A stretch of 64,000 bases of DNA from an uncultured Lachnospiraceae bacterium. Lineage in GTDB: Bacteria > Bacillota > Clostridia > Lachnospirales > Lachnospiraceae. Position numbers and translations under genes: made by a program. A model generated the notes under the pieces. The model saw only the letters and a list, made by a program, of their open reading frames with translations. It made no database searches and was not told the DNA's origin. The first letter of the stretch is position 1. The number at the start of each line of letters is the position of its first letter. Of this stretch, positions 32,677 to 39,978 are shown piece by piece. The DNA lies in assembly GCA_910586255.1 (NCBI GenBank), contig CAJUHR010000002.1, positions 1 to 64,000 on the forward strand. The letters are read 5' to 3'.

Positions 32677-35154
32677 TTGGCGATGATAGACAGATTTACG
32701 GAACAGGCAAAAAAGGCCATTGGTCTGGCTGTGGATTCGGCCGAGGAGCTGGAACACAGTTATGTGGGGACCGAGCATCTGCTGATCGGACTTTTGAAGG
32801 AGGGAACCGGCGTGGCGGCAAAGGTTCTCTCAGACAGCGGAGTGAATGCGGACAAGGTGATTAACCTGGTGAGTCAGCTGATCTCTCCCAATCAGGCAGT
32901 GGGCCTGGCGGAGAGGAATACCTATACGCCCAGCGCCCGGCGGGTGCTGGAGAACAGCTACAGGGAGGCAGTGCGCTTTAAGGCTCCTCTTATTGGGACC
33001 GAGCATTTACTGATAGCCATAATCAGGGAGAGCGACTGTGTGGCAGCGCGCCTTCTCAATACCGTGGGAGTCAGTATCCAGAAATTATATATTGAGATTT
33101 TGTCGGCTATGGGAGAGGATGCCCCCACTAATCGGGATGAGCTGCAGCCTGGCCGGGGCGCAAAGGCAAGAGTGAGTACGCCCACACTGAATAACTACAG
33201 CAGGGATCTGACGGCCCTTGCCAGGGAGGGAAAGCTGGATCCGGTCATAGGCCGGGATCGGGAAATCCGCCGGGTGATTCAGATTCTGAGCCGCAGGACA
33301 AAGAATAATCCCTGTCTGATTGGTGAGCCGGGTGTGGGAAAGACTGCCGTGGTGGAGGGTCTGGCCCAGCTGATTGTGGACGGGGATATTCCGGAGATTA
33401 TTTCCCGCAAGCGGGTACTGACCTTGGATCTGTCCGGTATGGTGGCGGGCTCCAAGTATCGGGGAGAATTTGAGGAGCGGATTAAAAAGGTGCTGTCAGA
33501 GGTGAGGGAGGACGGGGAGGTTTTATTGTTCCTCGATGAGATCCACACCATCATCGGAGCCGGCGGGGCGGAGGGGGCCATTGATGCCTCCAACATTTTA
33601 AAACCCTCCCTGGCCCGGGGCGAGATCCAGCTGATCGGCGCCACCACCATTGACGAGTATCGCAAGTATATAGAGAAGGATGCGGCTCTGGAAAGGCGTT
33701 TCCAGCCGGTGACTGTGGAGGAACCGGGAGAGGAGGAGTCCATAAGCATCCTCAAAGGGCTTCGCTCCCGTTATGAGGAGCACCATCAGGTGACGATCAC
33801 GGATGATGCCCTGGCAGCTGCCGTGCGGCTCTCAGCCCGCTATATTAATGACCGTTTTCTTCCTGACAAGGCCATTGACCTGATTGATGAGGCGTCCTCC
33901 AAGGTTCGTCTCACCACCTATGAGGAGCCTGCAGAGATCAAGGAATTAGAGCAGGAGATTGAGACCTTAGAGCAGCAGAAGGAAGCGGCCATCAAGGCGG
34001 AGGCCTACGAGAAGGCAGGAGATATCAAGAGAAAGCAGGAGAAAAAGCGGGATAAAATCGAGAAGGCGCGCGCCCGCTGGCAGAAGGAGAAAAATTCCCG
34101 GAAGCTGGTGGTGGATGAGGCGCAGGTGGCAGATGTGGTCTCCGGGTGGACCAAGATTCCGGTAAGAAAGTTAGAGGAGGAGGAGTCAGAAAGGCTGAAA
34201 AAGCTGGAGACGATTCTTCATGAGCGGGTGGTAGGCCAGGAGGAGGCAGTTACGGCTGTGGCAAGGGCCATCCGCCGGGGACGGGTGGGACTTAAGGATC
34301 CTAAACGTCCCATTGGCTCCTTCCTGTTTTTAGGACCTACCGGTGTGGGAAAGACAGAGCTATGCAAGACACTGGCAGAGGCCATGTTCGGCACGGAGAA
34401 TGCCCTGATTCGGGTGGACATGTCTGAATATATGGAGAAACACAGTGTGTCCAGACTGATCGGTTCCCCGCCAGGATATGTGGGCTATGATGAGGGAGGG
34501 CAGCTCAGCGAGAAGGTGCGGCGCAATCCCTATTCAGTGGTTCTCTTTGATGAAGTGGAGAAGGCGCATCCGGATGTGTTTAATATCCTGTTGCAGGTTT
34601 TGGATGATGGCCATATTACGGACGCTCAGGGACGGAAGATTGATTTCAAAAACACCGTGCTCATCATGACCTCCAATGCAGGGGCGGAAAATATCATATC
34701 CCCCAAACGGTTGGGCTTTACCTCCTCGGACAATGAACAGGAGCGGTATAAGCTGATAAAGAGCCGGGTTATGGAGGAGGTAAAACGCCTGTTTAAGCCG
34801 GAGTTTTTAAACCGGATCGATGAGATCATGGTATTCCATCCCTTAAATCAGGAGCACATAAAGGAGATCGTGTCTATTATGCTCCAAAACATCGTCAAGC
34901 GGACGGCCCGCCAGATGAATATGGAGCTGTCCGTTAAGGAGGAGGCAAAGGCCTTTCTGGTAGAAAAGGGATATGATGAGAAATACGGAGCAAGGCCTCT
35001 GCGCCGGGCCATTCAAAATCATCTGGAGGATAAGCTGGCGGAGGCTGTGCTGGACGGGACGGTCAAAGCCGGAGAGAGTGTGGCGGTTGGAGTGAAGGAC
35101 GGAGAGCTTTGGTTTACCGTAGAGGAGGCTTTGGTGGGAAGCAAAGCAGAGTGA
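32677..35154 (+). CDS. clpC: ATP-dependent Clp protease ATP-binding subunit ClpC
   Basis: A Hsp100 unfoldase of about 825 residues. It has an N-terminal double Clp_N repeat (1-145), AAA+ 1 with GEPGVGKT (about 216), a UVR-containing middle domain (about 420-465), AAA+ 2 with GPTGVGKT (about 553) and a C-terminal D2-small domain. It unfolds McsB-marked proteins for ClpP. The start is probably TTG 32677 (AGGAGG seven bases upstream); ATG 32683 is the alternative. The stop codon lies inside a sequence shared with the structured repeat at 55140-55287. Confidence 0.92.
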   Translation: MAMIDRFTEQAKKAIGLAVDSAEELEHSYVGTEHLLIGLLKEGTGVAAKVLSDSGVNADKVINLVSQLISPNQAVGLAERNTYTPSARRVLENSYREAVRFKAPLIGTEHLLIAIIRESDCVAARLLNTVGVSIQKLYIEILSAMGEDAPTNRDELQPGRGAKARVSTPTLNNYSRDLTALAREGKLDPVIGRDREIRRVIQILSRRTKNNPCLIGEPGVGKTAVVEGLAQLIVDGDIPEIISRKRVLTLDLSGMVAGSKYRGEFEERIKKVLSEVREDGEVLLFLDEIHTIIGAGGAEGAIDASNILKPSLARGEIQLIGATTIDEYRKYIEKDAALERRFQPVTVEEPGEEESISILKGLRSRYEEHHQVTITDDALAAAVRLSARYINDRFLPDKAIDLIDEASSKVRLTTYEEPAEIKELEQEIETLEQQKEAAIKAEAYEKAGDIKRKQEKKRDKIEKARARWQKEKNSRKLVVDEAQVADVVSGWTKIPVRKLEEEESERLKKLETILHERVVGQEEAVTAVARAIRRGRVGLKDPKRPIGSFLFLGPTGVGKTELCKTLAEAMFGTENALIRVDMSEYMEKHSVSRLIGSPPGYVGYDEGGQLSEKVRRNPYSVVLFDEVEKAHPDVFNILLQVLDDGHITDAQGRKIDFKNTVLIMTSNAGAENIISPKRLGFTSSDNEQERYKLIKSRVMEEVKRLFKPEFLNRIDEIMVFHPLNQEHIKEIVSIMLQNIVKRTARQMNMELSVKEEAKAFLVEKGYDEKYGARPLRRAIQNHLEDKLAEAVLDGTVKAGESVAVGVKDGELWFTVEEALVGSKAE

Positions 35155-35190
35155 TTAGCCATGGAGTGAACTGTTACACAAACAGCAATA
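35146..35190 (+). repeat. Partial copy of the GAACAGTAAC structured repeat at the clpC 3' end
   Basis: Bases 35146-35170 match 55254-55278 with two differences (GCAGAGTGATTAG, then CATGG, then GTGAAC). The match includes the last codon and stop of clpC. The following GTTACACAAACAGCAATATGC resembles further parts of the same element in scrambled order. Confidence 0.5.
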
Positions 35191-35353
35191 TGCTTAGAAA
35201 ATTTATGTGATGGGGACTAGCGTTTTTTAACTGCTTAGGGTATACTTATAACATAGCTTTCAGGGACAGCAAAAAGGAGATATGGCCTTGTCCGGGAGCT
35301 GTACCGGGTATACCCCATACATAACAACACCATTTTACAGGAGGGCAACAGTT

Positions 35354-35767
35354 ATGCCAGTAGTTGAATCTTTAATTCGGTCGGAAGCAGACGGAACCAT
35401 TAGTTTTGGCAATTATAAGCTTTCTGCGAAATCAAAGCTCCAGGATTTTGAGCATGACGGGGATTCTTATAAGATTAAAACCTTTTATGAGATCACGAAG
35501 CTGGAACGCAATGGCATGTTTGTCTATGAGTCGGTGCCGGGAACAACGGTGGAGCATTTTCAGGTAACCAATGATGGGGTGGAGTTTGTGGTGGAAGGAG
35601 ATAAGGATGCCCAGATCACCATTCAGTTAGAGGATGATACCGACTACGAGGTATATGTGGATGATGTGGCTGTGGGCGGGATGAAAACTAATATGAGCGG
35701 GAAGCTGATGGCCAGCGTGGAGCTGAATGAGGGCGTGGCAAGTCACGTAAAGATTGTAAAGCGCTGA
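35354..35767 (+). CDS. Conserved protein of a family often labelled 'endosialidase'
   Basis: A 137-residue soluble beta-rich protein (MPVVESLIRSEADGTISFGN ...). I recognise it as a short Lachnospiraceae family commonly annotated 'endosialidase', but it is far too small for that enzyme and shows no catalytic motif. The function is unknown; it is probably cytoplasmic because no signal peptide is present. The DDTDYEVYVDDVAVG segment suggests an immunoglobulin-like fold. ATG 35354 has AGGAGG nine bases upstream; the longer frame from 35282 has no site. It is located between clpC and radA. Confidence 0.65.
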   Translation: MPVVESLIRSEADGTISFGNYKLSAKSKLQDFEHDGDSYKIKTFYEITKLERNGMFVYESVPGTTVEHFQVTNDGVEFVVEGDKDAQITIQLEDDTDYEVYVDDVAVGGMKTNMSGKLMASVELNEGVASHVKIVKR

Positions 35768-35858
35768 GAAAGCGTTTTCGGAAGCAGTGAAGCCCTGGGA
35801 GAAGGCACTGGGGAATAGGACCAGAAGATCCGGCGGCAATGGGAGGATGGACATACAT

Positions 35859-37229
35859 ATGGCGAAAGCAAAAATGACAGCGTTTTTCTGTAAGGAGTGC
35901 GGCTTTGAATCCGCCAAATGGACAGGCCAGTGTCCGGCGTGCCGGGCGTGGAACACTATGGTGGAAGAGCCCACAGGAAAAAAGGAGTCCTCCCGGAGAA
36001 CCGTCTCATCGGCCGGAGGCAGAAGCGCGGCAAAGCCGGTGAAGCTGACGGAGGTGTCAATTGAAGAGCAGGACCGGGTATCCACCGGATACCCGGAGCT
36101 GGACCGGGTATTGGGGAGCGGCATTGTTGCCGGCTCCCTGGTTTTAGTTGGGGGAGATCCGGGGATTGGCAAATCCACTTTGCTTTTGCAGGTATGCCGG
36201 AATCTGGCGGCAAATGGACGGAAGGTGCTGTATATATCCGGAGAGGAATCTCTTAAACAGATTAAGCTGCGGGCTAATCGGATCGGTGCTATTACAGGGG
36301 AGCTTTTATTTTTGTGCGAGACAAATCTGGATGATATTGAAGAGGCTATCCGGGAGACAAAACCGGAGATTGTGGTGATCGACTCAATCCAGACCATGTA
36401 CAGGGACGATGTAAGCTCCGCGCCCGGAAGTGTCAGCCAGGTGCGGGAGTCCACCAATATTCTTTTGCAGATTGCCAAGGGTATGGGGATATCTGTGTTT
36501 ATTGTGGGCCATGTGACGAAGGAAGGGGTAGTGGCCGGACCCCGGGTGCTGGAGCATATGGTGGATACGGTACTTTACTTTGAGGGGGAGCGCAATGCCT
36601 CCTACCGGATTCTTCGGGGAGTGAAAAACCGGTTCGGTTCCACCAATGAGATAGGTGTCTTTGAGATGCGGGAGCAAGGGCTGGAGGAGGTGGAGAATCC
36701 GTCTGAATATCTGCTGAGCGGCAGGCCGGAGGAGGCCTCCGGGGCAGTGGTGGCCTGCTCTCTGGAGGGAACCAGGCCTATCCTTTTGGAGGTACAGGCT
36801 TTAGTAGCTCAGACGAATTTTGGAATGGCCAGGCGGACGGCAGCAGGCACGGATTACAACCGGGTCAATCTTTTGATGGCCGTGTTGGAGAAACGATGCC
36901 ATTATGAGATGTCCCGCTATGATGCCTATGTGAATATTGCCGGGGGTGTGCGGATGAATGAGCCGGCTCTGGATCTGGCGATTGTGCTGGCACTGGTGTC
37001 CAGCTTAAAGGACCGTCCGGTGAATCCCAAATGCATTATTTTTGGAGAGGTAGGATTGTCCGGGGAGGTACGGGCGGTATCTATGGCAGAACAGAGAGTG
37101 CGTGAGGCAGTGAAGCTGGGGTTTGAGGCTTGTATTTTACCCCAGGTGTGTTTGGCAAAGATGAAGAAGGTGGAAGGGATCCGGCTTTACGGCGTCTGCA
37201 ATGTGCGGGAGGCTATTGGGGTGATTTGA
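35859..37229 (+). CDS. radA: DNA repair protein RadA
   Basis: A 456-residue RecA-related helicase that aids branch migration in recombinational repair. It has an N-terminal zinc finger (CKECG and CPACR), the RecA-like core with Walker A GDPGIGKST (about 98), the RadA signature KNRFGS (about 257) and a C-terminal Lon-protease-like domain (SGEVRAVSMAEQRV). The start is placed at ATG 35859 (MAKAKM), twelve bases after GGGAGG; ATG 35847 lies too close to that site. Confidence 0.94.
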   Translation: MAKAKMTAFFCKECGFESAKWTGQCPACRAWNTMVEEPTGKKESSRRTVSSAGGRSAAKPVKLTEVSIEEQDRVSTGYPELDRVLGSGIVAGSLVLVGGDPGIGKSTLLLQVCRNLAANGRKVLYISGEESLKQIKLRANRIGAITGELLFLCETNLDDIEEAIRETKPEIVVIDSIQTMYRDDVSSAPGSVSQVRESTNILLQIAKGMGISVFIVGHVTKEGVVAGPRVLEHMVDTVLYFEGERNASYRILRGVKNRFGSTNEIGVFEMREQGLEEVENPSEYLLSGRPEEASGAVVACSLEGTRPILLEVQALVAQTNFGMARRTAAGTDYNRVNLLMAVLEKRCHYEMSRYDAYVNIAGGVRMNEPALDLAIVLALVSSLKDRPVNPKCIIFGEVGLSGEVRAVSMAEQRVREAVKLGFEACILPQVCLAKMKKVEGIRLYGVCNVREAIGVI

Positions 37230-37251
37230 CATAGGTTATTATTTTGGGGAG

Positions 37252-37288
37252 GGCCCTGACCATGAAAGCGTGGAGGGCCTTCTTTTTT
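37252..37288 (+). terminator. radA terminator
   Basis: GGCCCT (37252-37257) with CCA three bases on pairs with TGG and AGGGCC (37274-37279), followed by TTCTTTTTT. Confidence 0.75.
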
Positions 37289-37320
37289 GGGATTACTATC
37301 CGAATTTTTGATGGATTCCC

Positions 37321-37367
37321 TTGTATTTGTCTCGATTTTGTACTAAACTGATAATACGTAGTATATT
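37321..37367 (+). promoter_or_regulatory. Candidate promoters of the GH13 gene
   Basis: Two overlapping possibilities: TTGTAT (37321) with TAAACT (37344), 17-base spacer; or TTGTAC (37338) with TATATT (37362), 18-base spacer. The second overlaps the near-palindrome ATAATACGTAGTATAT, which could bind a regulator. Confidence 0.4.
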
Positions 37368-37386
37368 GTTTAGGAGGAAACTAGTT

Positions 37387-39207
37387 ATGGCATGGCATGA
37401 CGAAGCAGTATTTTATCACATCTATCCGTTGGGGCTTACCGGCGCGCCCAAAGAGAATTTCTACGAGAAACCAGTTCACCGTCTGAACACATTGACACCG
37501 TGGATTTCTCATATAAAAGAGATTGGGTGCAATGCCCTTTATATCGGACCTCTCTTTGAATCTGTAGGACATGGATATGAGACCACAGACTACAAGAAGC
37601 TGGACAGCCGTTTAGGGGACAATAAAGACTTGACAAATTTTGTGGCAGAATGTCACAGACAGGGAATCCGGGTGATCCTAGACGGAGTGTTTAATCATAC
37701 AGGGCGTGATTTTTTTGCTTTTCAGGATATCAAAAAGAACAGGGAGAATTCTCCTTATAAAGACTGGTACTGCAATGTGAATTTCTGGGGAAATAATGAA
37801 TATAATGATGGCTTTTCTTATCAGAACTGGGGTGGATACGATCTTTTAATTAAGCTGAATCAGCATAATCCGGCGGTTCGGGACTATATCTGTGATGTGG
37901 TTCGTTTCTGGGTAAAGGAGTTTGATATTGACGGAATCCGTCTGGACGCCGCGGATGTAATGGAGTTTGACTATATGCAGGCCCTTCGGCAGGTGGCAGA
38001 GGAGGTAAAGCCGGATTTCTGGCTTATGGGCGAGGTGATTCACGGAGATTATACCCGCTGGGTCAATGAAAACACCCTTCATTCCGTGACCAACTATCAT
38101 TTACACAAGGCTCTGTATTCCGGCCACAATGATCACAACTTTTTTGAGATTGCTCATACGGTGAAGCGGCTTTATGGAATGGGAGGCAATCGGCCGGAGG
38201 GTCTAAAGCTTTACAACTTTGTGGACAACCATGATGTAGAGCGGATCTACACAAAGCTTACAAACAAGGCCCATTTTGTTCCGGTTCATATTTTGCTGTA
38301 CACACTTCCGGGAGTTCCGTCTGTTTACTATGGCTCAGAATTTGGGATTGAGGGAAAAAAGGAACGCTATTCGGATGATTCCCTGCGTCCTGCCCTTCAG
38401 CTGGCGGATTATGCCGATGCATTAAAGACCAATCCCTGCACCCGCCTGATTGCCGCTTTGGGAAGGATCCGCCAGGCTCATAAGGCGCTGTCCTATGGGG
38501 ATTATCAGGAGCTGCTTTTGATGAACCGGCAGTATGCATTTTCCAGAAGCCGCGGTGGAGAGACCATTGTGATTACCGTGAATAACGATGACAGCGATTA
38601 TGTTATGAATGTACCCGCGGGGGCCGGTCCTGCTTATGTAGGCGCGCTGTCGGGACAGAGGGCGGATGTGGTTGATGGCAGAATCACAGTCAATGTGAAG
38701 GCCAATGGAGGAGAAATCTGGGTGCCCCTGTCGGCGGGGGAGGATCTGGCAGACGAAAGTTTGGAGGCCAGGGAGAATGTTTTGGAGGCTGCTGTAAAAG
38801 AGAAGCCTGTGAGGTGGAAGAAAACTGCAGAGCCGGAAAAGCTTACAGAGGCGAAAAAACCGGTGGGGCCGGAGAAAAAGGCGAAACAGGAAAAATCTGC
38901 AGAGCCAGAGAAAAAGGCGAAACAGGAAAAATCTGCAGAGCCGGAGAGAACTCGGAAACCAGGAAAAATTACAGGACCGAAAGGCGATAACGGAGCGGAG
39001 TCCCAAAAAAGGCCAGATAAAGCAGAACAGACAGAAAAAACAGGCAATGAATCCGAAGCCTTTGAGAGAGGAAAGATTGCCGGCCTGCAGGAGGCGATTC
39101 TTGCCATTATGGAAAAGAACGGCCCGGTCACAGATCAGATGCGGCGGGATGTAATGGAAAATGTTTATCATGATTCCCTTATTAACTGGGTGAAAAGCTT
39201 TCACTAA
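37387..39207 (+). CDS. GH13 alpha-glucosidase/amylase-type enzyme with charged repeat linker and extra C-terminal helix domain
   Basis: A 606-residue cytoplasmic protein (no signal peptide). The GH13 barrel has all four regions: DGVFNHTGRDF (about 99), GIRLDAADVME (nucleophile Asp near 185), GEVIHGDY (acid Glu near 217) and VDNHDVER (about 279). A C-terminal beta domain ends near residue 455. Then comes a Lys/Glu/Pro linker with two exact 12-residue repeats (EKKAKQEKSAEP). Finally there is a helical module of about 48 residues (ERGKIAGLQEAILAIMEKNG ... INWVKSF). It likely cuts alpha-glucans or maltooligosaccharides. The tail is not part of any GH13 enzyme I know. Confidence 0.88.
   Translation: MAWHDEAVFYHIYPLGLTGAPKENFYEKPVHRLNTLTPWISHIKEIGCNALYIGPLFESVGHGYETTDYKKLDSRLGDNKDLTNFVAECHRQGIRVILDGVFNHTGRDFFAFQDIKKNRENSPYKDWYCNVNFWGNNEYNDGFSYQNWGGYDLLIKLNQHNPAVRDYICDVVRFWVKEFDIDGIRLDAADVMEFDYMQALRQVAEEVKPDFWLMGEVIHGDYTRWVNENTLHSVTNYHLHKALYSGHNDHNFFEIAHTVKRLYGMGGNRPEGLKLYNFVDNHDVERIYTKLTNKAHFVPVHILLYTLPGVPSVYYGSEFGIEGKKERYSDDSLRPALQLADYADALKTNPCTRLIAALGRIRQAHKALSYGDYQELLLMNRQYAFSRSRGGETIVITVNNDDSDYVMNVPAGAGPAYVGALSGQRADVVDGRITVNVKANGGEIWVPLSAGEDLADESLEARENVLEAAVKEKPVRWKKTAEPEKLTEAKKPVGPEKKAKQEKSAEPEKKAKQEKSAEPERTRKPGKITGPKGDNGAESQKRPDKAEQTEKTGNESEAFERGKIAGLQEAILAIMEKNGPVTDQMRRDVMENVYHDSLINWVKSFH
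38872..38943 (+). repeat. Two tandem 36-bp coding repeats
   Basis: Two copies (38872-38907, 38908-38943), nearly identical at the DNA level, encode EKKAKQEKSAEP twice within the GH13 linker. A third, degraded copy follows. This is slippage-prone coding DNA and not a CRISPR. Confidence 0.8.
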
Positions 39208-39213
39208 AATGAC

Positions 39214-39270
39214 CGCCTGGCTGCAGGCTATACAATGCAGTAGTATGAACGGGCATACAGCCAGGCGTTT
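39214..39270. terminator. Hairpin terminator after the GH13 gene
   Basis: GCCTGGCTG (39215-39223) pairs with CAGCCAGGC (39258-39266) across a long loop, followed by GTTT. Confidence 0.55.
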
Positions 39271-39282
39271 CCGGATGCTTAC

Positions 39283-39797
39283 CGGCTGGCCGGGGCCTCA
39301 TATTCCTTTTTGACGGCCTGCAAAAGACTTTTATTCTTGTCTGCAGTGTCCTGGGTCAGCTCCCAGATCATGACGCCGCCCAGATTATCCTTGGCATATC
39401 TGGTTTTGACAGCAATGGTTTATACGCCATTATAATAGACCTCCATGCCATTGTAGAGAGTATGGTCTTTATCCCAGACAGCGGGTACGCTCTCTAAAAT
39501 CGTCCCGTAATCCGCCCACCCCGGGCGGCCGCGTCATAGTAGATGCTGCCGTCCGGGGTGGCGCCGCTTATTTCGGCAGCGGTTAAAAGCCTGCCTTTTT
39601 TGTGGAGCCTATCGGCCAGAGTGAGCATCAGGGCCTCATACTGCTGTCCGGCTTCCAGCTGGGATAGTAGCCCACCACCTTAAAGCCTGTCAGCTCTGTA
39701 CTTTGCGGTGTCAAGACATCGACAGGCACATTTCCTCCATCTTTGAGTTCCCTTTCCGTATGATTTAGGGCCCCAAATCCTCCCTCCTGGCTTTAAG
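39283..39797 (-). pseudogene. Decayed GH18 (chitinase/spore-lysin-like) gene
   Basis: Minus-strand fragments still read as GH18. At the 5' end TELTGFKVVGYYPSWKPD (about 39690) is the first barrel strand. Near the 3' end YAKDNLGGVMIWELTQDT (about 39360) is the last strand, followed by NKSLLQAVKKEYEAPASR. Between them the reading frame changes at least twice, a TAA interrupts YYNGV-TIAVKT (about 39420), and most of the barrel including the catalytic DxxDxDxE strand is deleted. Non-functional. It fills the 770-base gap between the GH13 and glycosyltransferase genes. Confidence 0.8.
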
Positions 39798-39860
39798 AAC
39801 AGTATACTGTATGGAACTTTTTGACATAACCCTAAAAATGGCATGGAATTTTCAGACAAC

Positions 39861-39889
39861 TTGAATGTTTTCTTTTAAAATGGTATAAT
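39861..39889 (+). promoter_or_regulatory. Promoter of the glycosyltransferase-phosphorylase fusion
   Basis: TTGAAT (39861-39866), 17 bases and TATAAT (39884-39889), about 90 bases before the start at 39979. Confidence 0.7.
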
Positions 39890-39978
39890 GTCACCAGATT
39901 TTAAGGCCTTCGCCCTGAGCGCTTTTTAAGAAGCATGCGATATTAGAGAAGAAACGGAAAAAACAGGAGACAAGATTC

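Noticed and set aside
35282..35353. Longer start for the 'endosialidase'-type protein
   Set aside because: No ribosome site; ATG 35354 has AGGAGG at the right distance and matches family starts.
38872..38943. Tandem repeats as a CRISPR array
   Set aside because: Two contiguous coding repeats with no spacers, in frame in the GH13 gene; no cas genes.
39207..39978. A second intact glycosidase downstream of the GH13 gene
   Set aside because: The minus-strand GH18 similarity is broken by stops, frame changes and deletion.
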